64,000 nt of DNA, taken from Flavobacteriales bacterium (GTDB lineage: Bacteria; Bacteroidota; Bacteroidia; Flavobacteriales_E; Vicingaceae). The notes under the pieces are model-generated. The model ran no database searches, had not been told where the DNA came from, and was given only the letters and a program-made list of their open reading frames with translations. Below are positions 27,668 to 37,447 of this stretch, one piece after another. The DNA lies in NCBI GenBank assembly GCA_020853105.1, contig JADYZM010000046.1:1-64000 (forward strand). Reading direction: 5' to 3'. Position numbers and translations under genes: made by a program. Numbering within the stretch: the first letter of the stretch is position 1; each line of letters starts with the position of its first letter.

Positions 27668-27680
27668 TTTTTTAATAGTC

Positions 27681-27716
27681 AAAAAAAAACGCATCAGAAA
27701 ATAATATCTAATGCGT
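27681..27716 (-). terminator. Rho-independent terminator of the initiator tRNA gene
   Basis: Minus strand ACGCATTAGA, an 8-base loop and TCTGATGCGT form a 10-bp stem with one G-U pair, followed by a run of about nine T. It lies 10 bases after the tRNA and 14 bases before the MBOAT ATG. Confidence 0.85.
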
Positions 27717-27725
27717 CTTGTCAAG

Positions 27726-27798
27726 TAGCGGGGACAGGACTCGAACCTGTGGCCTTTGGGTTATGAGCCCAACGAGCTACCAACTGCTCCACCCCGCG
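27726..27798 (-). tRNA. Initiator tRNA-Met (anticodon CAT)
   Basis: 73 bases fold into a standard cloverleaf: acceptor CGCGGGG, D arm GAGC/GCTC, anticodon stem TTGGG/CCCAA around CTCATAA, T arm ACAGG-TTCGAGT-CCTGT, discriminator A. Three consecutive G-C pairs in the anticodon stem (GGG/CCC) and an unpaired first position (C1 opposite T72) mark it as the initiator rather than an elongator or Ile-CAT tRNA. CCA is not encoded. It has its own promoter (27841-27871) and terminator. Confidence 0.95.
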
Positions 27799-27840
27799 AT
27801 ATATTTTTAAGTACAATAATAACTTTCAATAAACGGGTTG

Positions 27841-27871
27841 CAAATATAATATTTAGTTTCTTTGTAATCAA
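27841..27871 (-). promoter_or_regulatory. Promoter of the initiator tRNA
   Basis: Read on the minus strand: TTG (27869-27871), a 20-base spacer and TATATTTG (27841-27848), a full consensus match. The tRNA begins 43 bases past the -7 box. Confidence 0.6.
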
Positions 27872-27887
27872 ATTTTTATCAGAAATA

Positions 27888-28766
27888 ATGCACAAATCGG
27901 GTTTTGTTAATATAATAGGCAATCCAAATGTTGGAAAATCAACGCTTATGAATGCGTTAGTAGGTGAACGACTATCAATAATAACCTCCAAAGCACAAAC
28001 CACTCGACACCGCATACTGGGCATTGTGAATGAAGAAAATTATCAAATTATTTTCTCAGACACTCCCGGTGTAATTGAACCCGCCTATAAGATGCAGCAA
28101 AGCATGATGAATTTTGTTAAATCTGCTCTAACAGATGCCGATATCATTTTGTTTATGGTTGAAGTAAATGAAACTAAATTCAAAGATGAAGAAATTCTCC
28201 AAAAACTAAAAAAAACAACCACACCAATTCTTTTGTTAATCAATAAAATTGATGAGGTAAACCAAACAATATTAGAAGAAAAAGTAGCCTTTTGGAAAAA
28301 AGAAATCCCACATGCTGAAATTTATCCGCTATCAGCACTGCATAAGTTTAATGTAGATGTAATTCTTGACCGAATTAAAAAGTTGTTGCCCATTGGGGAA
28401 CCGTATTACGATAAAGATGCACTGACCGATAAGCCTGAACGCTTTTTTGTTTCAGAAATTATACGAGAAAAAATATTGCTGAATTATCAAAAGGAAATTC
28501 CTTACTCTTGCGAAGTAGAAGTAGAATCATACAAGGAATTTGATGATATTATAAAAATTCGTGCTAACATTATCGTTTCGAGAGACTCACAAAAGGGTAT
28601 TATAATTGGTCACCAAGGAAAGAGTTTGAAAAAAGTAGGGACAGAAGCCCGAAAAGACATAGAAACTTTTGTTCAGAAAAAAGTTTTTCTGGAATTGTAT
28701 GTTAAAGTTAATAAAGATTGGAGAGACAGCGACATACAGCTTAAACGATTCGGATATAATCAGTAA
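27888..28766 (+). CDS. era: GTPase Era
   Basis: 292 residues from ATG 27888; the frame stays open upstream but runs through the tRNA gene. Era binds 16S rRNA and helps assemble the 30S subunit. GTPase motifs are present: G1 GNPNVGKS (11-18), G3 DTPG and G4 NKID. A C-terminal KH domain contains VSRDSQKGIIIGHQGKSLKK. Length is normal. der follows after 27 bases, so both ribosome-assembly GTPases are probably cotranscribed. Confidence 0.96.
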   Translation: MHKSGFVNIIGNPNVGKSTLMNALVGERLSIITSKAQTTRHRILGIVNEENYQIIFSDTPGVIEPAYKMQQSMMNFVKSALTDADIILFMVEVNETKFKDEEILQKLKKTTTPILLLINKIDEVNQTILEEKVAFWKKEIPHAEIYPLSALHKFNVDVILDRIKKLLPIGEPYYDKDALTDKPERFFVSEIIREKILLNYQKEIPYSCEVEVESYKEFDDIIKIRANIIVSRDSQKGIIIGHQGKSLKKVGTEARKDIETFVQKKVFLELYVKVNKDWRDSDIQLKRFGYNQ

Positions 28767-28793
28767 CTTTGTCCCTTAATTTATTTTTTTACC

Positions 28794-30107
28794 ATGAGTA
28801 ATATAGTAGCAATTGTTGGACGCCCAAATGTCGGAAAATCAACGTTATTTAACAGGCTTACTGAAAGCAGGCAGGCAATTGTCGATGAAGCAAGTGGTGT
28901 AACTCGTGATAGACACTATGGAAAGGTGGATTGGAGTGGAAAAGAATTTACTCTCATTGATACCGGTGGATATATAAAAGGTTCTGACGATATTTTTGAA
29001 GAAGAAATCAGAAAACAAGTACTAATAGCAATAGATGAAGCTGATGTTATTCTATTTGTGGTAGATGTAACTGTGGGGCTAACCGACTTGGACAAGCAAG
29101 TAGCGAACGTATTGAGACGTTCAAAGAAAAAAATAATATTAGTTTCCAACAAAGTGGACAACAGCTCACGAATTGCAGATTCAAGTGTTTTTTATGGATT
29201 GGGAATAGGCGACGAAATCTTTAATGTTTCAGCAATAAGCGGAAGCGGAACCGGTGAATTGCTTGATGAAATAATCATCGGGTTGGACGATAAACCAATA
29301 TCTGACGAAGATGAAGATGGACTAATGAGACTTGCAATTGTGGGGCGACCTAATGTCGGAAAATCTTCTTTTATCAATGCCCTGATTGGTGAAGACAGAA
29401 ATATTGTTACCGATATAGCAGGAACCACTCGAGATTCAGTATCTACAAGATTTACTTCATTTGGTTTTGACCTCAAAATTATTGATACAGCGGGTCTAAG
29501 AAAAAAAAGCAAGGTAGATGAAGACATTGAGTTTTATTCTGTAATGAGGTCAATCAGAACTATAGAAAATGCAGATGTTTGTTTATTGATGATTGAAGCC
29601 AACGAAGGTATTCTTTCGCAAGATATGAATGTGTTGAGCCTTATCGTTAAAAACAAAAAAGGTGCTGTGATTGTGGTTAACAAATGGGATTTGATTGAAA
29701 AAGAAAACAATACGGCAAAAGCTTATGAAGAAGTTATTAAAAAACGAATAGCTCCGTTTTCAGATATTCCTATCATTTTTACTTCGGTAATTAATAAACA
29801 AAGGGTATTGAAAGCTCTTGAAGAAGCTGTAAAAGTATTCGAAAACCGAACCCGAAAAATTCCAACCCGAAAATTAAACGACATAATGCTTGAGGTAATT
29901 GGAAAGTTTCCTCCACCGGCAATTAAAGGAAAGTATATAAAAATTAAATTTGTAAACCAACTTCCTACCCTTGCTCCAACTTTTGTGTTTTATTGCAACT
30001 TGCCACAATATGTAAAAGAGCCATACAAGCGCTTTTTGGAAAATAAAATTCGAGAAAATTTTAACTACGCAGGAGTACCGATTCAAATTTTAATCAGAAA
30101 AAAATAA
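28794..30107 (+). CDS. der: Ribosome biogenesis GTPase Der (EngA)
   Basis: 437 residues. It acts in 50S subunit assembly. Two tandem GTPase domains are the hallmark: the first with GRPNVGKS near residue 8, DTGG and NKVD, the second with GRPNVGKS near residue 183, DTAG and NKWD. A KH-like C-terminal domain follows and ends [15 protein letters not shown]. It lies 27 bases after era and 9 bases before the DUF486 gene. Confidence 0.97.
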   Translation: MSNIVAIVGRPNVGKSTLFNRLTESRQAIVDEASGVTRDRHYGKVDWSGKEFTLIDTGGYIKGSDDIFEEEIRKQVLIAIDEADVILFVVDVTVGLTDLDKQVANVLRRSKKKIILVSNKVDNSSRIADSSVFYGLGIGDEIFNVSAISGSGTGELLDEIIIGLDDKPISDEDEDGLMRLAIVGRPNVGKSSFINALIGEDRNIVTDIAGTTRDSVSTRFTSFGFDLKIIDTAGLRKKSKVDEDIEFYSVMRSIRTIENADVCLLMIEANEGILSQDMNVLSLIVKNKKGAVIVVNKWDLIEKENNTAKAYEEVIKKRIAPFSDIPIIFTSVINKQRVLKALEEAVKVFENRTRKIPTRKLNDIMLEVIGKFPPPAIKGKYIKIKFVNQLPTLAPTFVFYCNLPQYVKEPYKRFLENKIRENFNYAGVPIQILIRKK

Positions 30108-30116
30108 ATTTATTTG

Positions 30117-30467
30117 ATGAAAGCACTTGCAACAATTTCTATGCTCATAATGTCAAACATATTTATGACAATTGCATGGTATGGACATTTAAAGTGGTTT
30201 AACAAATGGAATTTGATATGGGTTATTTTAATCAGTTGGGGATTTGCAAGTATTGAATATGTGTTTCAGGTTCCTGCAAATAAATTAGGATTTGAAGGTA
30301 ATGGCGGTCCGTTTAGCTTGGTTCAACTAAAAGTAATTCAAGAAGTAATTACATTGATAGTTTTTTCATTTTTTTCAGTTCTGATTTTTCATGCAAAGCT
30401 TACCTATAATCACTTGATTGGATTTTGTTTGCTTATTTTAGCCGTATATTTTATTTTTAAAAAATAA
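30117..30467 (+). CDS. DUF486 (DMT-like) small membrane protein
   Basis: 116 residues from ATG 30117. Four hydrophobic helices cover nearly the whole length. Sequence such as SNIFMTIAWYGHLKWFNK, SWGFASIEYVFQVPANKLG and FSLVQLKVIQEVITL is characteristic of DUF486, a widespread family related to half-size drug/metabolite transporters. Function is unknown. It starts 9 bases after der and is probably translated from the same mRNA. Confidence 0.88.
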   Translation: MKALATISMLIMSNIFMTIAWYGHLKWFNKWNLIWVILISWGFASIEYVFQVPANKLGFEGNGGPFSLVQLKVIQEVITLIVFSFFSVLIFHAKLTYNHLIGFCLLILAVYFIFKK

Positions 30468-30563
30468 CATACGTTTAACTAATTTAACCACAGTCTTAAA
30501 TAAGTACAACATTGATGCTTGTGCAATGAAATTGATTTAAAAAAGCTCCACAAAAAATTCCAG

Positions 30564-32072
30564 ATGACAAAAAAACTTACCAATCAACTCTTTTTTCTTG
30601 CCTTTATTGAAGGTGGAGCAGTAATGTGCGTGGAGTTGTGTAGTGCAAAAATTTTATCACCTTATTTTGGTACTTCTGTTTATGTGTGGGCAGCAGTTTT
30701 GGGGATTACACTCACTGCACTAATGCTGGGTTATTATTTAGGCGGATATCTTTCTTCAAAAAATAACAACAGCCTCAACTTTATCTTTTTAATGATGGTA
30801 ATTGGTGGTTGTTTACTAGCATTAACCCCGGTAATCAGTAAAATAGTTTTACCCATAACCATACAATTTAATTTGTTACTAGGGAGCGTTGTTTCATTGT
30901 TAAGCTTTTTATTTTTTCCATTGATAATGTTTGGAGCCACTTCTCCGTTGTTGATTAACTATTTAACCAAGAGTGCAAATGAATCCGGGAAAAGTAGCGG
31001 AACAGTATATTCCATATCAACTCTTGGTGGAATAATAACCACTTTTACGGTGGGTTTTTACTCTTTGCCGGTATTCGGTATTCAAAAAACACTTTATTTT
31101 TATGGTTTGTTGGTGATTATAGTGTCGTTAGTAGTTGCTTGGAGAACGAAAAAAGAAACAAAAGAAACAAACTTTAATGTACTGTTGATTTTACTATTCA
31201 TTGCTTTTTTAAGCTATAATTTTAAACCCAAAAACAATCAAGCGATAATTTATAAATCCGATGGAATTTTGGGTGAGCTAAAAGTAGTTGACAGGCAATT
31301 TCAAGGTGGAAAAGTATATCGCGAAATGATGGTCAACAATATTTCACAAACCATAATGGATAAAGAAAACCCAAACATCAGTTTTTGGAGCTATGTTGAT
31401 GTGTTAACCTATAATTTGGAAAGCTATACACAAGGTAAAAAAGCTCTTCTGTTGGGATTGGGCGGCGGTACTCTTTATAAAGACTTGAAGCAAAAAGGAT
31501 TTGATGTTGATCTAGTTGAAATTGATGAAAGGATTGAGGAAGTTGCTAAAAAATATTTTTATATCGAAAAAGAGTTAAAAGTAGTGGTTGATGATGCCCG
31601 TCATTATATCAAAACAACACATAAAAAATACGATGTGGTAATTTATGATTTGTATCACAGCGAAACCCCACCAATTCATTTAATGACCAATGAAGCCTTT
31701 TCAGAAATCAAACAAATATTAACCCCAGAAGGTGTTTTGGTGGTAAATTTCTACGGTTTTTTGTCAGGAAAAAGAGGCAAAGGAGCCCGCTCTATTTATA
31801 AAACTCTTCTCGAACAACAATTTGATGTTCGATTATATGCAACAGAAGGGGCTGAAAACAGCAGAAATCTGTTGTTTTTGTGTGGAAATTCTGAGATGAA
31901 GTCAACTAAACCAATAATACACAAACTTATAAAAGAGTCAGAAGTAAATCTTAACGATGCATTAATATTAACTGATGACAAGCCCATTTTGGAACACATT
32001 TATTTAGACGCTGCTCTTCAATGGAGAATGGATTATAATGAACACAATGCCAAGTATTTTTTAAGAAATTAG
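30564..32072 (+). CDS. Membrane-anchored spermidine-synthase-like protein
   Basis: 502 residues from ATG 30564 (MTKKLTNQLFF); an upstream in-frame codon at 30519 is less likely. The N-terminal half has about seven hydrophobic helices with EGGAVMCVELCSAKILSPYFG, typical of the fused membrane/spermidine-synthase family. The C-terminal half (about 235-480) has a Rossmann methyltransferase-like fold with ALLLGLGGGTLYKDL and VDLVEIDERIEEVA, followed by an acidic DD in VVDDARHYI. Aminopropyl transfer is possible, but most membrane-fused members are uncharacterised and no polyamine gene is adjacent. Confidence 0.82.
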   Translation: MTKKLTNQLFFLAFIEGGAVMCVELCSAKILSPYFGTSVYVWAAVLGITLTALMLGYYLGGYLSSKNNNSLNFIFLMMVIGGCLLALTPVISKIVLPITIQFNLLLGSVVSLLSFLFFPLIMFGATSPLLINYLTKSANESGKSSGTVYSISTLGGIITTFTVGFYSLPVFGIQKTLYFYGLLVIIVSLVVAWRTKKETKETNFNVLLILLFIAFLSYNFKPKNNQAIIYKSDGILGELKVVDRQFQGGKVYREMMVNNISQTIMDKENPNISFWSYVDVLTYNLESYTQGKKALLLGLGGGTLYKDLKQKGFDVDLVEIDERIEEVAKKYFYIEKELKVVVDDARHYIKTTHKKYDVVIYDLYHSETPPIHLMTNEAFSEIKQILTPEGVLVVNFYGFLSGKRGKGARSIYKTLLEQQFDVRLYATEGAENSRNLLFLCGNSEMKSTKPIIHKLIKESEVNLNDALILTDDKPILEHIYLDAALQWRMDYNEHNAKYFLRN

Positions 32073-32271
32073 CTTTGGAGATACACATATTCTGAACAGA
32101 TTTACATCATCGTACAAAAAACACAAATAAAAAAGTGTTCTCTTTTTAAATTGCCACCTAAAAGTAAATTCTTTTTCAATATTTATTACAAAATGCTGAA
32201 TATCTGATGGTTATATGCCTCATTAGAATATTTAATTTTTCATACATTTGCAGCCAAAATTTACAAATAAA

Positions 32272-33966
32272 ATGAGTGTTCAATTATCAGAACAAGAAAT
32301 TGTTAGAAGAGAATCATTGGCAAAATTAAGAGCATTAGGAATTAATCCCTATCCCGCAAATTTATTTCCGGTTACTGCCTTAACAAATGAAGTTTTTCAA
32401 AATTTTGAAGAAGGCAAAGAAGTTGTTATGGCAGGAAGAATGATGAGCCAACGAATTATGGGAAAAGCCTCATTTGCCGAACTCAAAGATGCCGGAGGGC
32501 GAATACAGGTATATATAAACAGAGATGAAATTTGCCTTGGAGATGATAAAACTTTATACAACGAAGTTTTTAAAAAATTGCTTGACATTGGCGATTTTAT
32601 AGGAGTAAAAGGAACTTTGTTTACAACTCAAGTAGGTGAAAAATCAATAAAAGCAAAAGAACTAACCGTGTTGAGCAAGTCGCTCCGCCCCCTACCAATA
32701 GTAAAAATTGACGATTCCGGAAAAATACACGATGCTTTTGCAGACCCGGAACAGCGGTATCGCCAACGATATGTAGATTTGGTTGTTAACGATAACGTTA
32801 AGAAGGTTTTTTTGACTCGTTCCAAAGTGATTAGTACCATGCGAGAATTTTTCAATTCAAAAGGATATTTGGAAGTTGAAACTCCTATTTTACAACCCAT
32901 TCCGGGAGGTGCTGCTGCACGTCCTTTTATTACACACCACAATGCATTAGATATTCCATTGTATTTAAGAATTGCAAACGAATTGTATTTAAAAAGACTC
33001 ATTGTTGGTGGTTTTGACGGGGTTTATGAATTTGCCAAAGACTTTAGAAACGAAGGAATGGATAGAACTCATAACCCTGAATTTACTGTTATGGAGATTT
33101 ATGTAGCCTATAAAGACTACAATTGGATGATGGATTTTACAGAAGAAATGATTGAGCGTGTTGCCATTGCAATCCACGGAAAACCTGAATGTAGAGTGGG
33201 TGAGAACACAATTAGTTTTGCAAGACCTTTCAAACGTATTTCCATGACTGATGCAATTAAAGAACATACCGGATTTGATATTTCAGGGAAAACAGAATCC
33301 GAATTGTTTGAGTGGTGCAAAAACAATGAAATTGAAGTGGAAGAATCAATGGGAAAAGGAAAATTGATTGATGAGATTTTTGGCGAAAAATGTGAAAAAA
33401 AATACATCCAACCTACTTTTATTACAGATTACCCAAAAGAAATGTCGCCATTGTGCAAAGAACACCGTACAAATCCGGAACTAACTGAGCGATTTGAGCT
33501 TATGATTAACGGAAAAGAAATTGCAAATGCCTACTCAGAATTAAACGACCCGATTGACCAAAGAGAGCGTTTTGAAGAACAATTGCGGTTGTCAGAAAAA
33601 GGAGACGACGAAGCTATGTTTATTGACCAAGATTTTTTACGAGCATTAGAATACGGAATGCCTCCAACATCTGGAATGGGCATTGGAATAGACCGATTGG
33701 TTATGCTCATGACCAACCAAAGCTCTATTCAAGAGGTATTGTTTTTCCCTCAAATGAAACCAGAAAAAAAACAAGTTGAACTTAGTGATGCAGAAAAAAT
33801 AATACTGTCAACATTACAAGCAAACAATCCTTTGGAACTGAATACACTAAAAACTATGGTTGGACTAAGCGGTAAACAATGGGATTCCGGCATGAAAGGA
33901 TTAAGCAAGCACGGTTTAGTAAAGGTTGAAGTAAATGGAGACACAAAAATGTGTGTATTGAAATAA
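32272..33966 (+). CDS. lysS: Lysine--tRNA ligase (class II)
   Basis: 564 residues from ATG 32272, just after a -7 box TACATTTG (32243-32250); an in-frame TTG at 32248 lies within that box and is not the start. An N-terminal OB fold binds the anticodon (about 55-150). Class II motif 1 is in the FNSKGYLEVETPILQPIPGGAAARPF region, motif 2 is FAKDFRNEGMDRTHNPEFT and motif 3 is PPTSGMGIGIDRLVML. It is about 60 residues longer than E. coli LysS because of a C-terminal winged-helix-like extension seen in Bacteroidota. gpsA follows after 12 bases. Confidence 0.96.
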   Translation: MSVQLSEQEIVRRESLAKLRALGINPYPANLFPVTALTNEVFQNFEEGKEVVMAGRMMSQRIMGKASFAELKDAGGRIQVYINRDEICLGDDKTLYNEVFKKLLDIGDFIGVKGTLFTTQVGEKSIKAKELTVLSKSLRPLPIVKIDDSGKIHDAFADPEQRYRQRYVDLVVNDNVKKVFLTRSKVISTMREFFNSKGYLEVETPILQPIPGGAAARPFITHHNALDIPLYLRIANELYLKRLIVGGFDGVYEFAKDFRNEGMDRTHNPEFTVMEIYVAYKDYNWMMDFTEEMIERVAIAIHGKPECRVGENTISFARPFKRISMTDAIKEHTGFDISGKTESELFEWCKNNEIEVEESMGKGKLIDEIFGEKCEKKYIQPTFITDYPKEMSPLCKEHRTNPELTERFELMINGKEIANAYSELNDPIDQRERFEEQLRLSEKGDDEAMFIDQDFLRALEYGMPPTSGMGIGIDRLVMLMTNQSSIQEVLFFPQMKPEKKQVELSDAEKIILSTLQANNPLELNTLKTMVGLSGKQWDSGMKGLSKHGLVKVEVNGDTKMCVLK

Positions 33967-33978
33967 ACACAAAAAACT

Positions 33979-34974
33979 ATGGAAAACAAACAAATAGCCG
34001 TGTTGGGAGGTGGTAGCTGGGCCACAGCAATTGTAAAAATACTTACAGAAACCGTTGATAAAGTAAATTGGTGGATGAGAGACGAAGAATGTATTAATCA
34101 CATCAAAGAATTTCATCACAATCCAAAATACATACAAGCCATTCATTTTGACATTACTCGATTGAATATAACATCAAATTTACAACAAACCATTGCTGAA
34201 TCTGACGTGATTATTGTTGCAGTACCATCAGCTTTTTTGGCAAAAGCCTTTGACAATATAATTTTACCGGAAATAGAAAATAAAATAATTATTTCTGCAG
34301 TGAAAGGTGTTGTACCTGAATACGATCAAATTCCTGCTGAATATTTCCACGAAAAATTTAAGGTTCCATACAACAGAATCGGAATGATTGCTGGTCCTTG
34401 TCATGCTGAAGAAGTAGCTATGGAACGATTGTCATACCTTACTATTGCTTGTCAAGACCAAGCCATCGCACAGTTTTTGGCAAACGCCATGTCGTGTCGT
34501 TATATCAACACATCTACTTCCGATGATTTGTTTGGTACAGAACTTTCGGCAATCCTAAAAAATGTTTATGCAGTAGCTAGTGGTATTTGCAATGGGTTGG
34601 GCTATGGAGATAACTTCCAAGCTGTGTTAATAGCTTGCTCAATACGAGAAACTGAACGATTTATTAGTGCCATTCATGAAATCCATAGAGATGTTAAATC
34701 ATCTGCATACTTGGGAGACTTGCTGGTTACTGCTTATTCGCAATTTTCTCGAAACAGAAACTTTGGAAGTATGGTTGGTAGAGGTTATTCTGTTAAATCG
34801 GCTCAAATTGAAATGAACATGGTAGCTGAAGGCTATTACGCATCACGAGGAATACACGAAATCAATAAAAAATACAAAGTAAATATGCCAATTGCTGATG
34901 CTGTATATCATATTTTGTACGAAAAAATTTCACCGATGATGGAAATGAAAATTTTATCCGGAAAATTATCGTAA
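33979..34974 (+). CDS. gpsA: NAD(P)H-dependent glycerol-3-phosphate dehydrogenase
   Basis: 331 residues. It reduces dihydroxyacetone phosphate to sn-glycerol-3-phosphate for phospholipid synthesis. The Rossmann motif GGGSWATA (9-16), VPSAFL, the substrate block IISAVKGVV, GPCHAEEVAMER and the catalytic Lys in LSAILKNVYAVASG are all present. The usual G-x-GDN motif appears as GLGYGDNFQAV. It lies 12 bases after lysS, so cotranscription is likely. Confidence 0.94.
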   Translation: MENKQIAVLGGGSWATAIVKILTETVDKVNWWMRDEECINHIKEFHHNPKYIQAIHFDITRLNITSNLQQTIAESDVIIVAVPSAFLAKAFDNIILPEIENKIIISAVKGVVPEYDQIPAEYFHEKFKVPYNRIGMIAGPCHAEEVAMERLSYLTIACQDQAIAQFLANAMSCRYINTSTSDDLFGTELSAILKNVYAVASGICNGLGYGDNFQAVLIACSIRETERFISAIHEIHRDVKSSAYLGDLLVTAYSQFSRNRNFGSMVGRGYSVKSAQIEMNMVAEGYYASRGIHEINKKYKVNMPIADAVYHILYEKISPMMEMKILSGKLS

Positions 34975-35063
34975 ATAATTTTTGCGTTTTATCAAGATTT
35001 GTATTGATTCTCCTCATGTTTTTATTGATTTTTACCCGTTAATTTTGTTAAAAAACAAGAATT

Positions 35064-35867
35064 ATGAAAAATATTTTGGTTCCTACTGACTTTTCTATCT
35101 ATGCTGAATCGGCGTTGGAATATGCAGAATTGATTGCAAAAATCAGAAACAGTACCATACACTTAGTTTCTGTAGTTACTTCATCTGAACCAAAAGACTT
35201 CGATGAGACAGAAAAAAACCTGATTGAAATGAAAAATAAGCTCGTTTCAAAAGGATTTATAGTTGAATCGCATGTAAAGCTTGGGCATTCAATTGTAGAA
35301 CAAATCATTAATTGTGCAGAATCTATCAATGCCGACTTAATTTTGATGGGCTCTCACGGTTCATCTTCAATTAGTGAGATTTTGATAGGAAGCAATACTG
35401 AAAATGTGGTCAGTCAATCTCATCTTCCGGTTTTAACAATTAAACACAGCTTGCTAAAATCAAACATCCAAAAAATTGCATTTGCATCTGACTTTTCATC
35501 AGAATCCAACAGAATATTTTCTACTGCCAAAGAATTTGCAGAAAAATTTAAAGCTCAAATTCATTTGCTTAAAATAAATACACCAAGTCAGTTTGAACCG
35601 ACAAGGGTGTCTATGGAAAAAATAAATAAGTTTATAAACAACGAAAAACTGTCGCAACTCAGTGGAAATAAATTTAAAATTGCCTTGTATTCTGATAGTA
35701 CTGAAGAATTGGGAATCTTAAATTATTGCATTGAACAAGAAATAGACATCATTGTTCTTGGAACACACAGTAAATCGGGATTTTGGAAGCTGTTGCAAGA
35801 AAGCACATCACAAAACTTAGTTAGCCATTCGTTTCGACCGGTGTTGACTATCCCAATACCGGAATAA
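35064..35867 (+). CDS. Tandem-domain universal stress protein (UspA family)
   Basis: 267 residues, two Usp domains (about 1-140 and 148-267). Domain 1 opens MKNILVPTDFSIYAESALEYA and has the nucleotide-binding GSHGSSSISEILIGSNTE. Domain 2 opens with KIAFASDFSSESNRI and ends in GTHSKSGFWKLLQEST. Usp proteins bind ATP or AMP and are induced by stress; the target is unknown. A -7 box TAATTTTG (35040-35047) lies 17 bases before the start. It converges on the lipoprotein gene at 35869 with only one base between stops. Confidence 0.92.
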   Translation: MKNILVPTDFSIYAESALEYAELIAKIRNSTIHLVSVVTSSEPKDFDETEKNLIEMKNKLVSKGFIVESHVKLGHSIVEQIINCAESINADLILMGSHGSSSISEILIGSNTENVVSQSHLPVLTIKHSLLKSNIQKIAFASDFSSESNRIFSTAKEFAEKFKAQIHLLKINTPSQFEPTRVSMEKINKFINNEKLSQLSGNKFKIALYSDSTEELGILNYCIEQEIDIIVLGTHSKSGFWKLLQESTSQNLVSHSFRPVLTIPIPE

Positions 35868-35868
35868 A

Positions 35869-36342
35869 TTATTTTTGCACCATCACAACGTTTCCCTTTT
35901 GTTTGTGAAAATAACAGTCAAAGGTCTCTGGAATAATTTCAATAGTTTCTTCAATAGTTTTAACAGTCATATTCTCTAAATTATATTTCACTCCGCTTTC
36001 CATTTGTTGTTTGTAAGTAGTGTAATTACTGTTGTATAAATTACCTATAATTAATGCTGTATTTACAGGTATTATCATTCTAATTGTTTCTGGAGTGCTG
36101 TCTAAATCTGCAAAATATAATATTGTATCCCAATTTAATTGCCCATGTTTCTTTAGCTGATAAGCTTTAGGGGTTTGTAGAAAAACAGGAATTGAAAAAT
36201 CAGTAGATTTCAAACTATAGGTAACTTCTATAGGCTGTTCAGATTCATTAACAACCATAAAATATTGAACCCAAGAACAACTCCAGGTTGAACCCAAAAA
36301 TAATATACACACAACTATTTTTAATACTCTCATTTTATTCAT
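35869..36342 (-). CDS. Small lipoprotein of unknown function
   Basis: 157 residues. The N-terminus MNKMRVLKIVVCILFLGSTWSC ends in a lipobox-like sequence with Cys22 as the lipidated residue; a second Met (Met4) is an equally good start. The rest is a beta-rich domain of about 130 residues, starting VQYFMVVNESEQPIEVTYSL. I recognise no family. It is transcribed alone and diverges from the HU-SPOR gene at 36428. Confidence 0.65.
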   Translation of the reverse strand: MNKMRVLKIVVCILFLGSTWSCSWVQYFMVVNESEQPIEVTYSLKSTDFSIPVFLQTPKAYQLKKHGQLNWDTILYFADLDSTPETIRMIIPVNTALIIGNLYNSNYTTYKQQMESGVKYNLENMTVKTIEETIEIIPETFDCYFHKQKGNVVMVQK

Positions 36343-36427
36343 TTTACTCTAAAATTAAAAATTTATAAAAGATAACACCATCAATTTTTATTAATTTTAT
36401 AAATTCGCAACCCTTTCACAGGATTTG

Positions 36428-37426
36428 ATGAAATTAGATACATACATAACTCAACTTCTTTATCAGTACGACTGTGTTATTGTTCCGAATTTGGGCGGAT
36501 TTGTTACCAACTACAAGCCAGCATCTGCAAACTCAATAAAACACTCATTTTATCCTCCATCAAAAGGCATATCATTTAATAAAAATCTTTCGCACAACGA
36601 TGGGCTTCTGGCTAATTTTATCAGTAGAGAAACTGATGTGAGCTATGAAATTGTCATAAAAAAAATAGAAGCCGAAGTAAATACTATATTGAGCCGACTC
36701 AAAAAATATGAAAAGGTATCATTTGAAGGGATTGGAATTTTATTTATTGACCAAGAAAATCGGCTACAATTTGAACCTAATAATACAGTAAATTATCTAT
36801 TGGATAGTTATGGATTGAGTACATTTCAAAAATTTCCTATTAATCAAAATGAAAATAAAGAAAAGGAAACTCCTGTTATCACTATCCAACACTCAACAAA
36901 ATCCAAAAAATGGATTGCTGCAGCTGCTGTTGTCCTTCCACTCGCATTTTTGACCTATTGGATACCTGCTAAATACGATTTAGGCTCAACTTTAAACTAT
37001 GCACAATTAAATCCTTTTAAAACCATAGTACCGGAATACAAAGAACGTTTATCGCAACTACAGATACAAACCATTCAAAACAGTACACAAATTGACTCTG
37101 TAAACAGAACTATTACATTCTTGAAAAACGAAAAACCTATTACCCTTTTCAACTCAACCCATGAAATTGAAAAAGATTCAACTCGCGTTGAGATTCAAAC
37201 TCAACCCCTGAATTTTTTTATAGTTGGCGGATGTTTTGCAGAAAAAAGAAATGCAGATAAATTTGTAAAAGAATTAATTAATTCAGGATTTTCAGCATCT
37301 ATCATTGGTAAAAGAAATGGGCTTTTTACAGTTACTTACGGTGGCTATTCATCAAAAAATGAAGCTCTTGAAAATCTTACTAAAGCAAAAAATCACAACT
37401 TAAAAGCCTGGATTTTATCTATTTGA
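36428..37426 (+). CDS. HU/CCDC81-like domain plus SPOR domain membrane protein
   Basis: 332 residues from ATG 36428. The N-terminal part (about 1-130) is a Bacteroidota HU-related (CCDC81-like) domain: ITQLLYQYDCVIVPNLGGFV and a second lobe with KYEKVSFEGIGILF. A single membrane segment lies near 158-175 (WIAAAAVVLPLAFLTYW). The C-terminal SPOR domain (about 255-332: FFIVGGCFAEKRNADKFV and YGGYSSKNEALENL) binds denuded peptidoglycan at division sites. This predicts a cytoplasmic HU-like domain tethered to a periplasmic septum-binding domain, perhaps linking division with a cytoplasmic partner. Whether the HU-like domain binds DNA is not known. Confidence 0.85.
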   Translation: MKLDTYITQLLYQYDCVIVPNLGGFVTNYKPASANSIKHSFYPPSKGISFNKNLSHNDGLLANFISRETDVSYEIVIKKIEAEVNTILSRLKKYEKVSFEGIGILFIDQENRLQFEPNNTVNYLLDSYGLSTFQKFPINQNENKEKETPVITIQHSTKSKKWIAAAAVVLPLAFLTYWIPAKYDLGSTLNYAQLNPFKTIVPEYKERLSQLQIQTIQNSTQIDSVNRTITFLKNEKPITLFNSTHEIEKDSTRVEIQTQPLNFFIVGGCFAEKRNADKFVKELINSGFSASIIGKRNGLFTVTYGGYSSKNEALENLTKAKNHNLKAWILSI

Positions 37427-37447
37427 TACATTTTACATTTATACCCC

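Noticed and set aside
27756-27887. Longer N-terminus for Era
   Set aside because: The open frame runs through the tRNA-fMet gene; the conserved protein begins at ATG 27888.
32095-32155. Terminator after the spermidine-synthase-like gene
   Set aside because: AACAC/GTGTT with a 10-base A-rich loop is a weak 5-bp stem; the following T run is short, so I do not call it.
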